64,000 nt of DNA, taken from Halobacillus halophilus (GTDB taxonomy: Bacteria; Bacillota; Bacilli; Bacillales; Halobacillaceae). The notes beneath the pieces are model-generated. The model was not told the DNA's origin, ran no database searches, and saw nothing but the letters and a program-made list of their open reading frames with translations. Positions 35,583 to 43,733 of this stretch are shown one piece after another. A program made the translations under genes and the position numbers. Each line of letters starts with the position of its first letter. The stretch's first letter is position 1. Where the stretch lies: NCBI RefSeq assembly GCF_020171985.1, contig NZ_JAIVAL010000005.1, positions 186,001 through 250,000 on the forward strand, given 5' to 3'.

Positions 35583-36994
35583 AACTTCTCACCCAATCGA
35601 TTCATTTTCATAATGGATTCACGAGCATCCAACAGGGGATTTGTTTTTCCCGTATGAAAAAAGATAACGTCTCCATAAGGATCGTCGGGACTTCTCCCCG
35701 CCCGACCTGCAATCTGAACGAGTGCAGCTTCATCAAACACTGAATGACCCGCGTCCACAACATATACATCCACTGAGGGAAAAGTAACCCCACGTTCTAA
35801 AATAGTCGTCGTAACCAGAATCGGATAGTGCTTCTTTCGAAAAGCCATGACTTTGTCAGCCCGCTTTGGATCTTCCGCATGTACGGATTCGACCACCATC
35901 TTCCACTTCCTTAGATATTCAGCTATCTGATCAGCCTGTTTAACTGATGGCATAAAAATAAGCAGCTGGCGATGGGATTGTTGTTGCTGTTTAATTTTTT
36001 CAAGTAAACTTGGAGGAATCTTTCCGCGTTTCAAATGGTGAAATAGATTCGGGGTCAATTTCAGTTGGGGGACAGGCAGTGGATGACCATGAAAACGAGT
36101 GGGGATGAAAACCACTGGAAGGGTTTTGTTCCGAATACGTTTATGCTGAGCTTTTCTAGGGGTCGCGGTAAGGTAAATAAGAGAGGATTCTGTTTTGGCA
36201 GCACGCTTTGAAGCGTAGTGGAGCGCAGGATCCTGATGAAATGGAAAAGCGTCAATTTCATCAATAATCATCACATCAAAAGCATGGGCAAAACGAAGAA
36301 GCTGATGGGTGGTTGCAATAAGAAACTGTGCAGCTCCTTTTTTATTCGGACTATCTCCATACAATGCTTCCATCTCAACGTTCGGAAAAGCAGATTTCAG
36401 ACGTGGCAGCAATTCTCGTACGACGTCAGTTCGAGGAGTGGCAAGACACACCCGCTTTCCAGAAGTGAAAGCTTCAGTAAGTCCGGGGAAGAGCATTTCG
36501 GTTTTTCCAGCACCGCAAACTGCCCAGATTAGTTTTTCACCTTTCCCTAGCTGAATCACATTTCTTATTTCATCAGCAGCTTTTTGCTGAGAAAAGGTTA
36601 ATTTTCCTTTCCATGCGCATGGATTTTCTAACCGGGGCCATGACACATTTGAACTGCCGAAGTATAAAGATTCACATTCCATAACTCGTCCCATTTGAAT
36701 ACAGGAGCGGCAGTAAACACAGTCTTTTCCGCAGATAGCATGAGGAATCTCAGCGAATAGGTGCTGTTCCTTATTCCCGCACCTCCGGCAGCGAAAGCCC
36801 CAGAAATGGTGATCCAGACCAGGAACCTTTATTAGTACGTTTTGTGATAAAGCAGTCATGAGATGCGGTTCATCAAGAGGGATTTCACAATGCAGCAGAA
36901 GTTTACCGGCAAGTTGAGGGTAGTAGTGAGGCGTGTCTAGACCGGGGAGCCAATCAAAATCAGAAGAAAAATAAGTACGCAGAGTATGAAGCAT
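35579..36994 (-). CDS. comFA: Competence DNA-uptake ATPase ComFA
   Basis: ComFA is a DEAD-type ATPase that pulls transforming DNA across the membrane. The 471-residue protein has a four-Cys zinc site (C69, C72, C95, C98, with extra C88 and C92 nearby), Walker A AVCGAGKTEM, Walker B IIDEIDAF, the TATPR motif and AGRAGRSPDDPYG in the second lobe. The ATG follows AGGATGGTG. Only 59 bases separate it from degV and they hold a terminator, so its promoter must be very short or within the terminator region; no ComK box was evident. Confidence 0.95.
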   Translation of the reverse strand: MLHTLRTYFSSDFDWLPGLDTPHYYPQLAGKLLLHCEIPLDEPHLMTALSQNVLIKVPGLDHHFWGFRCRRCGNKEQHLFAEIPHAICGKDCVYCRSCIQMGRVMECESLYFGSSNVSWPRLENPCAWKGKLTFSQQKAADEIRNVIQLGKGEKLIWAVCGAGKTEMLFPGLTEAFTSGKRVCLATPRTDVVRELLPRLKSAFPNVEMEALYGDSPNKKGAAQFLIATTHQLLRFAHAFDVMIIDEIDAFPFHQDPALHYASKRAAKTESSLIYLTATPRKAQHKRIRNKTLPVVFIPTRFHGHPLPVPQLKLTPNLFHHLKRGKIPPSLLEKIKQQQQSHRQLLIFMPSVKQADQIAEYLRKWKMVVESVHAEDPKRADKVMAFRKKHYPILVTTTILERGVTFPSVDVYVVDAGHSVFDEAALVQIAGRAGRSPDDPYGDVIFFHTGKTNPLLDARESIMKMNRLGEKL

Positions 36995-37015
36995 GCATTC
37001 ACCATCCTAATATAA

Positions 37016-37053
37016 AAGTGGAGCCTGCTTGAGTCTCACAAACAGGCTCCACT
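37016..37053 (-). terminator. Terminator of degV
   Basis: GTGGAGCCTG and CAGGCTCCAC pair around a 15-nt loop, with TTTTAT following on the minus strand. It lies between degV and comFA. Confidence 0.85.
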
Positions 37054-37899
37054 TCAGGCTTGACGGTACCAGCCAAGACCGATTGCGCCCTCACCGAGAT
37101 GCGTGCCGATTACTGGACCAAAATAGCTGACTTCGATCTCTACATTATTAAACTGCTGTTCAATTTCCTGCCTAATCTGTTTGGCTTCATCCAGCCTATT
37201 AGCATGAATAATACAAGCTTTATACATTCCACCTTCTTCAATAGACTCCTCAAACAAGGTTAAAATGCGCTTAAGAGCTTTTTTTCTGGTCCGGATTTTT
37301 TCAAAAGGAACAATTTTTGTATCTATAAAATGGAGCACAGGTTTTACTTGCAAAAGGCTGCCTACAAACGCCTGAGCTCCGTTCAAACGGCCTCCCCGGT
37401 GTAAATGTGTAAGATCATCCACCATAAAGTACGCTTTCATGGACTGTTTCATAACCTCAAGACGGTTAAGAATTTGCTCCGGGGTCTCTCCATTACTTGC
37501 AAGCTCGGCAGCTTCAAGAGCATAAAAACCCTGCATAAGACAACTTATTTCGGAGTCAAATACATGAACGTCGATCCCTTCCACCATATCACCAGCTGCT
37601 ATCATTCCTTGATAAGTACCGCTGATGCCGCTTGAAAGATGAATGGCTAACACGGCGTCGTAATCGCGGGCAAGCTCCTCCAGTTTTTTAGTCATTAAAC
37701 CGGTGGAAGGCTGCGAAGTTTTCGGCAGTTCACCACCTTCTTTCACCATATCGTAGAAGTCTTCTGCGTTTATATCTATTTCTTCCTGATAGGATTCGTG
37801 ACCAAAAATTACGTTCAACGGTATCATATGTATGTCGTTGGCTCTGCGCGTATCTCTCTTAAGATAAGCTGTACTATCTGTAAGAACCGCTGTTTTCAT
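37054..37899 (-). CDS. degV: DegV-family fatty-acid-binding protein
   Basis: DegV proteins bind fatty acids; members of the family (FakB) present them to the FakA kinase. The 281-residue protein has the N-terminal TDSTAYL motif, the SQPSTG loop, the HLSSGISGTYQ loop and GRLNGAQAF. ATG 37899 follows AAGGAG by 9 bases; an in-frame start 7 codons upstream lacks a site. It lies downstream of degU, as yviA does in B. subtilis. Confidence 0.9.
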   Translation of the reverse strand: MKTAVLTDSTAYLKRDTRRANDIHMIPLNVIFGHESYQEEIDINAEDFYDMVKEGGELPKTSQPSTGLMTKKLEELARDYDAVLAIHLSSGISGTYQGMIAAGDMVEGIDVHVFDSEISCLMQGFYALEAAELASNGETPEQILNRLEVMKQSMKAYFMVDDLTHLHRGGRLNGAQAFVGSLLQVKPVLHFIDTKIVPFEKIRTRKKALKRILTLFEESIEEGGMYKACIIHANRLDEAKQIRQEIEQQFNNVEIEVSYFGPVIGTHLGEGAIGLGWYRQA

Positions 37900-38036
37900 G
37901 TGATCCAACTCCTTGTCCACTGTATATTTTCTAACTTTATATGTCTCTTACTATGGGAAAGTATTTGTCTATTATTTTACATGAACCCTCACTTAATTGC
38001 ACCAATAAAGTAGAAATAAGCTGATAGGTAACCTGG

Positions 38037-38092
38037 TAAAAAAAGGCTCGGGTCACCCAGAATATGGATGACCCGAGGCCCCTTTTATTACC
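38037..38092. repeat. Intergenic palindrome family, copy B (with compensatory changes)
   Basis: The core is CTCGGGTCACCCA / TGGATGACCCGAG with loop GAATA, in the opposite orientation to the other copies. Relative to them, the stem pair A-T at the fifth core position is changed to G-C on both arms, keeping pairing. Outer flanks pair as GGTAA(A/T)AAAAGG with CCTTTTATTACC after a 3-nt bulge. It lies between degV and the degU terminator. Confidence 0.8.
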
Positions 38093-38104
38093 ATTTCTTA
38101 TTAG

Positions 38105-38134
38105 AAAAAAGCTGCCGGCCTGAGCCAGCAGCTT
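38105..38134 (-). terminator. Terminator of degU
   Basis: AAGCTGCTGG pairs with CCGGCAGCTT and the stem is followed by TTTT on the minus strand, 18 bases beyond the degU stop. Confidence 0.88.
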
Positions 38135-38151
38135 CAATATTGACAATGCGA

Positions 38152-38829
38152 TTAAATAACCTCAACCCAGCCATTCTTAATTGCTGTTACAACCGCTTGA
38201 GTACGATCATTTACGTTCATCTTCTGCAATATATTGCTCACATGGTTTTTTACGGTTTTTTCACTAATATAAAGGGATTCGGCAACTCCGCGATTGCTGT
38301 TTCCATCCGCCAGAAGCTGGAGTACTTCGCATTCACGACGGGTAAGCAGATGGAGCGGCTTGCGGTATTCAATCGTACGATAAGCACTGCTGCCTTTATT
38401 TTCGGACAGACGACGATATTCTGCGACCAAATTGTGAGTCACCTTTGGATGCAGATAAGAGCCGCCTTCCCCAACTACTTTAATTGCTTCAATAAGCGCA
38501 TCTGAATCCATTTCTTTTAGCAAATATCCTTGTGCACCCGTTTTAAGTGCATGGGTTACGTAGTTTTCATCATCATGAATAGATAAAATAATGACCTTTA
38601 AGTCTGGATATTTCTTAGTAATTTCCGCCGTAGCTTCGACACCATTCATGCTTGGCATGTTAATATCCATCAGGACCACATCCGGCATATAGTCATCAAT
38701 CAACTGAAGAGCTGAACTGCCATCGTCACCCTCTGCCACAACTTCAAAGCTTGTTTCGAAGTCTAAAATTCTCTTTACACCTTCACGGAATAATTTATGG
38801 TCATCAATCAGGACTATTCGTGTCGTCAT
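38152..38829 (-). CDS. degU: Response regulator DegU
   Basis: DegU switches between motility, competence, exoenzyme and PGA programmes depending on phosphorylation. The 225-residue NarL-family regulator has a receiver domain with phospho-acceptor D55 in VVLMDINMP and a C-terminal LuxR-type helix-turn-helix ([13 protein letters not shown]...[16 protein letters not shown]). A 185-base gap from degS, with a TATAAT on the minus strand at 38973-38978, suggests its own promoter as well as read-through. A 10-bp tandem repeat lies in that gap. Confidence 0.97.
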   Translation of the reverse strand: MTTRIVLIDDHKLFREGVKRILDFETSFEVVAEGDDGSSALQLIDDYMPDVVLMDINMPSMNGVEATAEITKKYPDLKVIILSIHDDENYVTHALKTGAQGYLLKEMDSDALIEAIKVVGEGGSYLHPKVTHNLVAEYRRLSENKGSSAYRTIEYRKPLHLLTRRECEVLQLLADGNSNRGVAESLYISEKTVKNHVSNILQKMNVNDRTQAVVTAIKNGWVEVI

Positions 38830-38900
38830 GATCTTTTCCTCCTATTTCCTTTACATTCACTGGATTTTTTCAGCATCCCTATCCTATAGGTCTTTGTAAT

Positions 38901-38934
38901 CTTTTTTTGTCTCTTTTTGTCTCTTTCTGTCTCT
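38901..38934 (-). repeat. Three-unit 10-bp tandem repeat upstream of degU
   Basis: The plus strand reads CTTTTTTTGT, CTCTTTTTGT, CTCTTTCTGT, CTCT, an exact 10-bp period; the minus strand is AGAGACA-rich. It lies in the degU leader between a candidate -10 and the start. One helical turn per unit would place any bound protein on one face of the DNA; it could equally be a slippage-prone tract. Confidence 0.6.
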
Positions 38935-39014
38935 AATTACCTGTATATCGTTGTACCCTAATCCTAATTTCTATTATAAACGATTCACGTCATTTTACAT
39001 AGTTATTCCTGTAA

Positions 39015-40157
39015 TTAACTATTTATTGGAATATGAATCGTGACAATGGTCCCCTCTCCGGGGCTTGAATCAATGGTTAGATCTCCATCCAGCATATCCA
39101 CACGCTCACGCATGCCTACTAAGCCAAATGAATTATCTTTCTTAGATTTAGGATCAAAACCTTTTCCATCATCTTTTACGATGATCATGGCCGAACCGGC
39201 TTGTAGTTCCGTCTTTACCTGGATTAAGGAAGCACTCGCATGCTTGACAGCATTCTGAACCGCTTCCTGAATCAGCCGGAATAACGCAACTTCAAATTTA
39301 GATTCAAAGCGGCGTTCTTCACCGAATAACGTAAATGTTATTTTCAGATCATTATAATCCTCTACCGTAGCTAAATACTTTTTCAGCGTAGGAATTATCC
39401 CTAAATCGTCAAGAGCCATTGGGCGAAGATCATATATGATACGACGGACTTCGTAAAGTGCGGAGCGAACCATGGTTCGAACACTTCTCATTTCTTTCAT
39501 AGCTTCCTCTACGCCTCTTTCCCGGTAAATCCGGTCCACTAGGTCTGAACGTAGCATCACATTCGCAAGCATCTGGGCAGGCCCATCATGAATTTCTCTG
39601 GATAACCGCCGCCGTTCCTCTTCTTGAGCTTCAATAATCTGAAGACCGAATTGCTGCTTTTCCTTTGCATCTTCCAGCGCATCGGTCACGTGTTTAAAAT
39701 CTTCAGTCAAATAGTTTAGAACGACAGAAATTTTTCCACCCAACGCTTCGGCACGTCCAATCGTTTCATCCAAGTTTCTCAGGCGCCTTTCTAAGTCATC
39801 ACGACGATTGCGCAACTGCTTTTCCTTCTCGCGCTTCATCGATAAATCCATTTGCAACCCGTGCGTTTGCTCATACACTTTACGAATTTCATCTTCTGAA
39901 TATTTCTGGAATTGTTTACTTACTTCTGACAAGCGCATGCGGGAGAAACGTACTTTCTGCTCCAGTTTGTCTCCCTCATCTATAAGAGAACAAACCTCTC
40001 GTTTCGTTTCCTTAAGCTCTTTATCCAGTTTTTCATATTCATTTCGGGATTCTTCACCAATCTGAAAAATTTCATCTTTACTATTGGTGACAGTATCCAC
40101 CATTTCATGAATGATATGGTCAAGTGCTTTATCCCCAAATTTCTTTTCGCTCATCAT
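39015..40157 (-). CDS. degS: Sensor histidine kinase DegS
   Basis: DegS is the cytoplasmic kinase that phosphorylates DegU. The protein of about 380 residues has no membrane segment. It has a long N-terminal coiled-coil sensor domain (DUF) followed by the HisKA_3 motif with phospho-acceptor His in SREIHDGPAQ (about H190). An HATPase_c domain with N-box EAVQNAVKHA, DDGKGFD and GLVGMRERV follows. Start: ATG 40157, or the adjacent ATG, behind GATGGAGGGACA. Confidence 0.96.
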   Translation of the reverse strand: MMSEKKFGDKALDHIIHEMVDTVTNSKDEIFQIGEESRNEYEKLDKELKETKREVCSLIDEGDKLEQKVRFSRMRLSEVSKQFQKYSEDEIRKVYEQTHGLQMDLSMKREKEKQLRNRRDDLERRLRNLDETIGRAEALGGKISVVLNYLTEDFKHVTDALEDAKEKQQFGLQIIEAQEEERRRLSREIHDGPAQMLANVMLRSDLVDRIYRERGVEEAMKEMRSVRTMVRSALYEVRRIIYDLRPMALDDLGIIPTLKKYLATVEDYNDLKITFTLFGEERRFESKFEVALFRLIQEAVQNAVKHASASLIQVKTELQAGSAMIIVKDDGKGFDPKSKKDNSFGLVGMRERVDMLDGDLTIDSSPGEGTIVTIHIPINS

Positions 40158-40326
40158 TGTCCCTCCATCAATATTCACACACACTCATTCGTTAGGCCTA
40201 AGCCGTTTTATGGGGGTGTTTAATTATAAAGTTACTTTTCTTTTTCTTTTTTTGATAAAACAACATGCCATTTGCTGAATCATGTCCCCGCCTATATAAT
40301 TAAGTCTTTAGGAGGTTTAACACATT

Positions 40327-40977
40327 ATGTTAGAAAATTATTATACCGTAAAGCCGAATGGATCTGAAGAAGTGATCATACAAAAATCCCGGTTCATTGG
40401 ATACGTACGACGCTGTGAAACGGAAGAAGAAGCCCAATCGTTTATTCAGGAGATTAAGAAGAAACATAATGATGCGAACCACAACTGCTCAGCTTATATG
40501 ATTGGCGAACATGATTTAATTCAAAAAGCAAACGATGACGGGGAACCAAGTGGTACCGCTGGTGTTCCTATGCTCGAAGTATTAAAACGAAAAGGATTAA
40601 AAGATACGGCTGTGGTGGTTACGCGCTACTTTGGAGGTACAAAACTCGGGGCTGGCGGATTAATTCGCGCATATTCCGGCACAGTATCTCAAGCTATTGA
40701 AAAAACAGGCATTGTCAGGCGACAGCTTATGAAATCTATGCACGTAAGCGTAGCTTATCACCTGCTTGGAAAAGTAGAAAATGAAGTACGAAACTCTTCC
40801 TATACGCTTGAAACGATTAATTACATGGAAAATGTGGAATTAATAATATATGTAGAAAGCGGGCAGGAAGAAGCTTTTGAAAGCTGGATAACTAATTTAA
40901 CCAGTAATCAAGCTCAACTAACCCGGGGAGATTCATCTTATGTAGAATTTGATGTCACACCTAGCGAAGGAGCTTGA
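40327..40977 (+). CDS. yvyE: YvyE/YigZ-family protein (IMPACT type)
   Basis: The 216-residue protein has the UPF0029/IMPACT N-terminal domain (KSRFIGYVRR, DDGEPSGTAG, TRYFGGTKLGAGGLIRAY) and a C-terminal DUF1949 domain. Its biochemical role is uncertain; relatives bind ribosomes or RNA. It diverges from degS, as in B. subtilis. AGGAGGT lies 10 bases before the ATG. It is followed directly by the LCP gene. Confidence 0.9.
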   Translation: MLENYYTVKPNGSEEVIIQKSRFIGYVRRCETEEEAQSFIQEIKKKHNDANHNCSAYMIGEHDLIQKANDDGEPSGTAGVPMLEVLKRKGLKDTAVVVTRYFGGTKLGAGGLIRAYSGTVSQAIEKTGIVRRQLMKSMHVSVAYHLLGKVENEVRNSSYTLETINYMENVELIIYVESGQEEAFESWITNLTSNQAQLTRGDSSYVEFDVTPSEGA

Positions 40978-40985
40978 CCCCGTTT

Positions 40986-42005
40986 ATGAAACGCAAAAAA
41001 CTAAAAATTGCCTTAAGCATAGTGGGCTTTATTCTGTTAATCAGCATTGGTACTGCTGCTGGCTATGCCATTTATTTAACTGATAAAGTCAAGGAGACGG
41101 CAACGGAGTCCCACCAGGAACTCGATCGTGGTGAGAAATCCCAAAAAAGAGAAAGTGAAGTAAATCCTGAATATGATGATATTTCCGTATTATTCGTAGG
41201 AATTGATGACAGTGAAAAAAGATCTTCCGGCGGCAATCGGAATGCTTTATCCGATGCACTCGTCCTTGCAACTTTTAACGATAACAACAAATCGATAAAA
41301 ATGGTGAGTATTCCGAGGGACTCTTACACGTATATTCCCGAAATAGGCTATAAAGATAAAATCACTCACGCTCATGCCTTTGGCGGGATCGATGCAACGG
41401 TAGAAACTGTGGAAAAAATGTTTGATATTCCTGTAGATTATTACGTGAGACTTAATTTTAATTCATTTATTGAAGTGGTTAACTCTATCGGCGGGATCAC
41501 TTATGATGTACCATTTGATATTACTGAACAAAATAGCGCCGACAAAGACGGAGCTATTGAATTGGAAGAAGGGTATCAAAAGTTAAATGGTGAAGAAGCC
41601 CTGGCTCTCGCCAGGACAAGAAAATATGACAGCGATTTGGCACGCGGCGAGCGACAAATGGAATTAATTCAGGAAATTGCACGTCAAACGATGACAACAA
41701 GTTCACTAAATAACTTCGGTGATATTCTCAACTCCATTAACGACAATTTAAAAACAAATTTAACATTTGAAGAAATGATTTCATTTAAGGATTATTTCTT
41801 TGATAAACAAGGGATGACCTTTGATAAAATGCAGTTGAATGGTGAAGGAGGAAAAGTGGATGGAGTCTGGTACTACCAGGTAAAAGAAGAAAGCCTGGCC
41901 AATGCGAAAAATCAGCTTCAAGCTCACTTGAATTTACCGACCCAAAATAATAAAAACTCCAATACCTTCGCTGAAGAAAACGAGGATGAAGACAATTCTA
42001 TGTAA
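40986..42005 (+). CDS. tagU: LytR-CpsA-Psr family glycopolymer transferase (TagU-like)
   Basis: LCP enzymes transfer teichoic acids or other glycopolymers from undecaprenyl phosphate to peptidoglycan. The product has a short cytoplasmic N-terminus, one membrane anchor and an extracellular LCP domain. That domain shows LSDALVLATF, SIPRDSYTYI, KITHAHAFGG and a conserved Arg-rich ALARTRKYDSDLARGERQ. ATG 40986 is used here; an in-frame TTG at 40974 overlaps the yvyE stop. AAGGAG is rather far (14 bases) from ATG. The yvyE-LCP order matches B. subtilis yvyE-tagU(lytR). Confidence 0.88.
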   Translation: MKRKKLKIALSIVGFILLISIGTAAGYAIYLTDKVKETATESHQELDRGEKSQKRESEVNPEYDDISVLFVGIDDSEKRSSGGNRNALSDALVLATFNDNNKSIKMVSIPRDSYTYIPEIGYKDKITHAHAFGGIDATVETVEKMFDIPVDYYVRLNFNSFIEVVNSIGGITYDVPFDITEQNSADKDGAIELEEGYQKLNGEEALALARTRKYDSDLARGERQMELIQEIARQTMTTSSLNNFGDILNSINDNLKTNLTFEEMISFKDYFFDKQGMTFDKMQLNGEGGKVDGVWYYQVKEESLANAKNQLQAHLNLPTQNNKNSNTFAEENEDEDNSM

Positions 42006-42036
42006 AAACCTGCTTGATCGATTAAGCAGGTTTTTT
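42004..42036 (+). terminator. Terminator of the yvyE-tagU unit
   Basis: AACCTGCTT pairs with AAGCAGGTT and TTTTT follows. A second, A/T-rich hairpin (ACTGAA...TTCAGT) lies at about 42048-42076. Confidence 0.9.
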
Positions 42037-42101
42037 GCTGTATTTTGACTGAACATTTCCTGGGAAATATTCAGTTACTGTCGAAAATTTAGAATAGCGA
42101 T

Positions 42102-42144
42102 AAAAAAACTCTACGGAGAAGGAATGCCTTCTTCGCAGAGTTTT
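42102..42144 (-). terminator. Terminator of tagO
   Basis: AAAACTCTGCG and CGTAGAGTTTT with an inner AGAAGG/CCTTCT stem, then a T-run on the minus strand just past the tagO stop. Confidence 0.88.
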
Positions 42145-42148
42145 CTAA

Positions 42149-43195
42149 CTACCTACGAGTACGGTAATCGCGAATCATATTGAGGATTGGTTTATAATCC
42201 TTCCCAATCAAACCTGTCATCTCGACGATTAATTCAATCATCAGAATAAGAGCCGCCATTACAAACATAGCACCAAACATTGTTGCCTGTGAAAAGATAA
42301 CAGCTGCCAGACTAAACAGGGCACTAACAGCATAAATCATGAGAACCGTTTCTGGATGACTGTACCCCAAATTAATCAAACAGTGGTGGAGGTGTGATTT
42401 ATCAGGGGCTGACAACGGCTTTCGTTGAATCACCCTCCGCACAATGGCAAACAGCGTGTCTGAAATGGGTACGCCGAGAATAATTACTGGAATAATGAAA
42501 GAGAATAGAGTTACATTTTTAAAGCCCAGAAGTGAAAGCACGCTGATCATAAAGCCAAGGAACAACGCTCCAGTGTCCCCCATGAAAATTTTGGCTGGAT
42601 AGAAATTGTAGATAAGAAAACCAATTGTACTTCCTAACATCATAAATCCTGCAAATACGACAAATACATTTCCCATGGTTATTGCCATACCTGAGATCGT
42701 CAGTAAAGCAATTGCTGACACCCCTGCAGCCAGACCGTCGAGTCCGTCGATTAAGTTAATCGCATTGGTTATTCCTACAATCCATAATATGGTGATGGGT
42801 ATGCTTAAATATCCAAATTCCATTTCACCACCGAACGGGAGGTTAATGTACTCGACTTGTACACCTCCCATAACCACCACAATAGCAGCTACAATTTGCC
42901 CCCCAAGTTTAACTTTGGCGGAAAGCTCCTTTAAATCATCCAGAACCCCGGTCGCAATGATGATACTGGCCCCAATAAAAACCGGCCAAGTATAACGACT
43001 TTCAGGAAAAAAGAATAATAGTCCTCCTGCAAAGCTTAAATAAATGGCCAGTCCACCCAGTCTGGGCATAACCACTTTATGGACTTTTCTATGGTTCGGC
43101 TGATCAGTCGCTCCAATAGCAACAGCAATTTTTTTAACAACAGGCGTGATTAGTAACGAAGCAATAAAACAGAACAACAAGGCCTTATACTCCAT
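42149..43195 (-). CDS. tagO: Undecaprenyl-phosphate GlcNAc-1-phosphate transferase TagO
   Basis: TagO starts wall teichoic acid synthesis by loading GlcNAc-1-P onto undecaprenyl phosphate. The 348-residue protein has about ten or eleven membrane segments and the family motifs DDLKELSAK, NAINLIDGLDGLA, FMGDTGALFLG and the HLHH loop before LINLGYSH. ATG 43195 follows GAGGAGGG; the upstream frame to 43231 has no site. It fits with gtaB and the LCP proteins as teichoic-acid machinery. Confidence 0.95.
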   Translation of the reverse strand: MEYKALLFCFIASLLITPVVKKIAVAIGATDQPNHRKVHKVVMPRLGGLAIYLSFAGGLLFFFPESRYTWPVFIGASIIIATGVLDDLKELSAKVKLGGQIVAAIVVVMGGVQVEYINLPFGGEMEFGYLSIPITILWIVGITNAINLIDGLDGLAAGVSAIALLTISGMAITMGNVFVVFAGFMMLGSTIGFLIYNFYPAKIFMGDTGALFLGFMISVLSLLGFKNVTLFSFIIPVIILGVPISDTLFAIVRRVIQRKPLSAPDKSHLHHCLINLGYSHPETVLMIYAVSALFSLAAVIFSQATMFGAMFVMAALILMIELIVEMTGLIGKDYKPILNMIRDYRTRR

Positions 43196-43663
43196 AAAGA
43201 CCCTCCTCAGGTTTAGTATGTCCTCTCCCAAACAACATAAGCTGAAATAATTTTTCCATATTTTTAGAATAAATAAGTGACTGTTATCTCATAATAATTC
43301 TAGATGATTATAGCATAAGAACCGGCGTTCAGATATACATATTTCTTTAAATATTTGTTAGCCTATTCCTAACATTTTCAAACACGAAAAAGCTATTTCT
43401 GACAAAAGTATTTAATCTAAAAAACTCCCCGCATGCCGGTATTTATATCTTTTGGGACAGTAAATGCAATCGTGTATTTATTTGTAAAATATTCGTGAAT
43501 CTTACTTTTTAAATACGTAACCACGAACCCAATAGGATTTCGAATAGAAATGTATCCTACTGGGTGTCTTATACAAAAATAATTCATCTTTCCTATTTCT
43601 TTATAAAAATTAGGGTTTAAGCCGCTCCTCAAAAGTAAATACATGGTTAGGTACAGCTTTACC
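43196..43663. other. AT-rich gap between tagO and the permease gene
   Basis: No confident gene lies in this gap, which holds both divergent promoters. A 12-bp inverted repeat (ACCCAATAGGAT at 43527-43538, ATCCTACTGGGT at 43554-43565, one mismatch, 15-nt spacer) could be an operator or leader hairpin for the permease. A 56-codon minus frame (43417-43587, ATG behind AGGAAAG) crosses it; it has no recognisable domain and I do not call it a gene. Confidence 0.4.
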
Positions 43664-43692
43664 TTGCAGTATGCTTCAAGAATTCATAAAAT
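43664..43692 (+). promoter_or_regulatory. Candidate promoter of the permease gene
   Basis: TTGCAG (43664-43669) and TAAAAT (43687-43692) are separated by 17 bp. The -10 is good and the -35 weak. It lies 42 bases ahead of the start codon. Confidence 0.45.
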
Positions 43693-43733
43693 AGGTAACG
43701 CATGTCAATTTTACTAGGAGGATTTCTTACAAC

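Noticed and set aside
38037-38092. Palindrome copy B as the degU terminator
   Set aside because: A better terminator with a T-run (38105-38134) lies between it and degU; the repeat-family match explains the hairpin better.
43417-43644. Minus-strand frame of 56-75 codons between tagO and the permease gene
   Set aside because: No recognisable domain, and it crosses an inverted repeat; the site AGGAAAG is weak. Kept only as a note in the gap entry.
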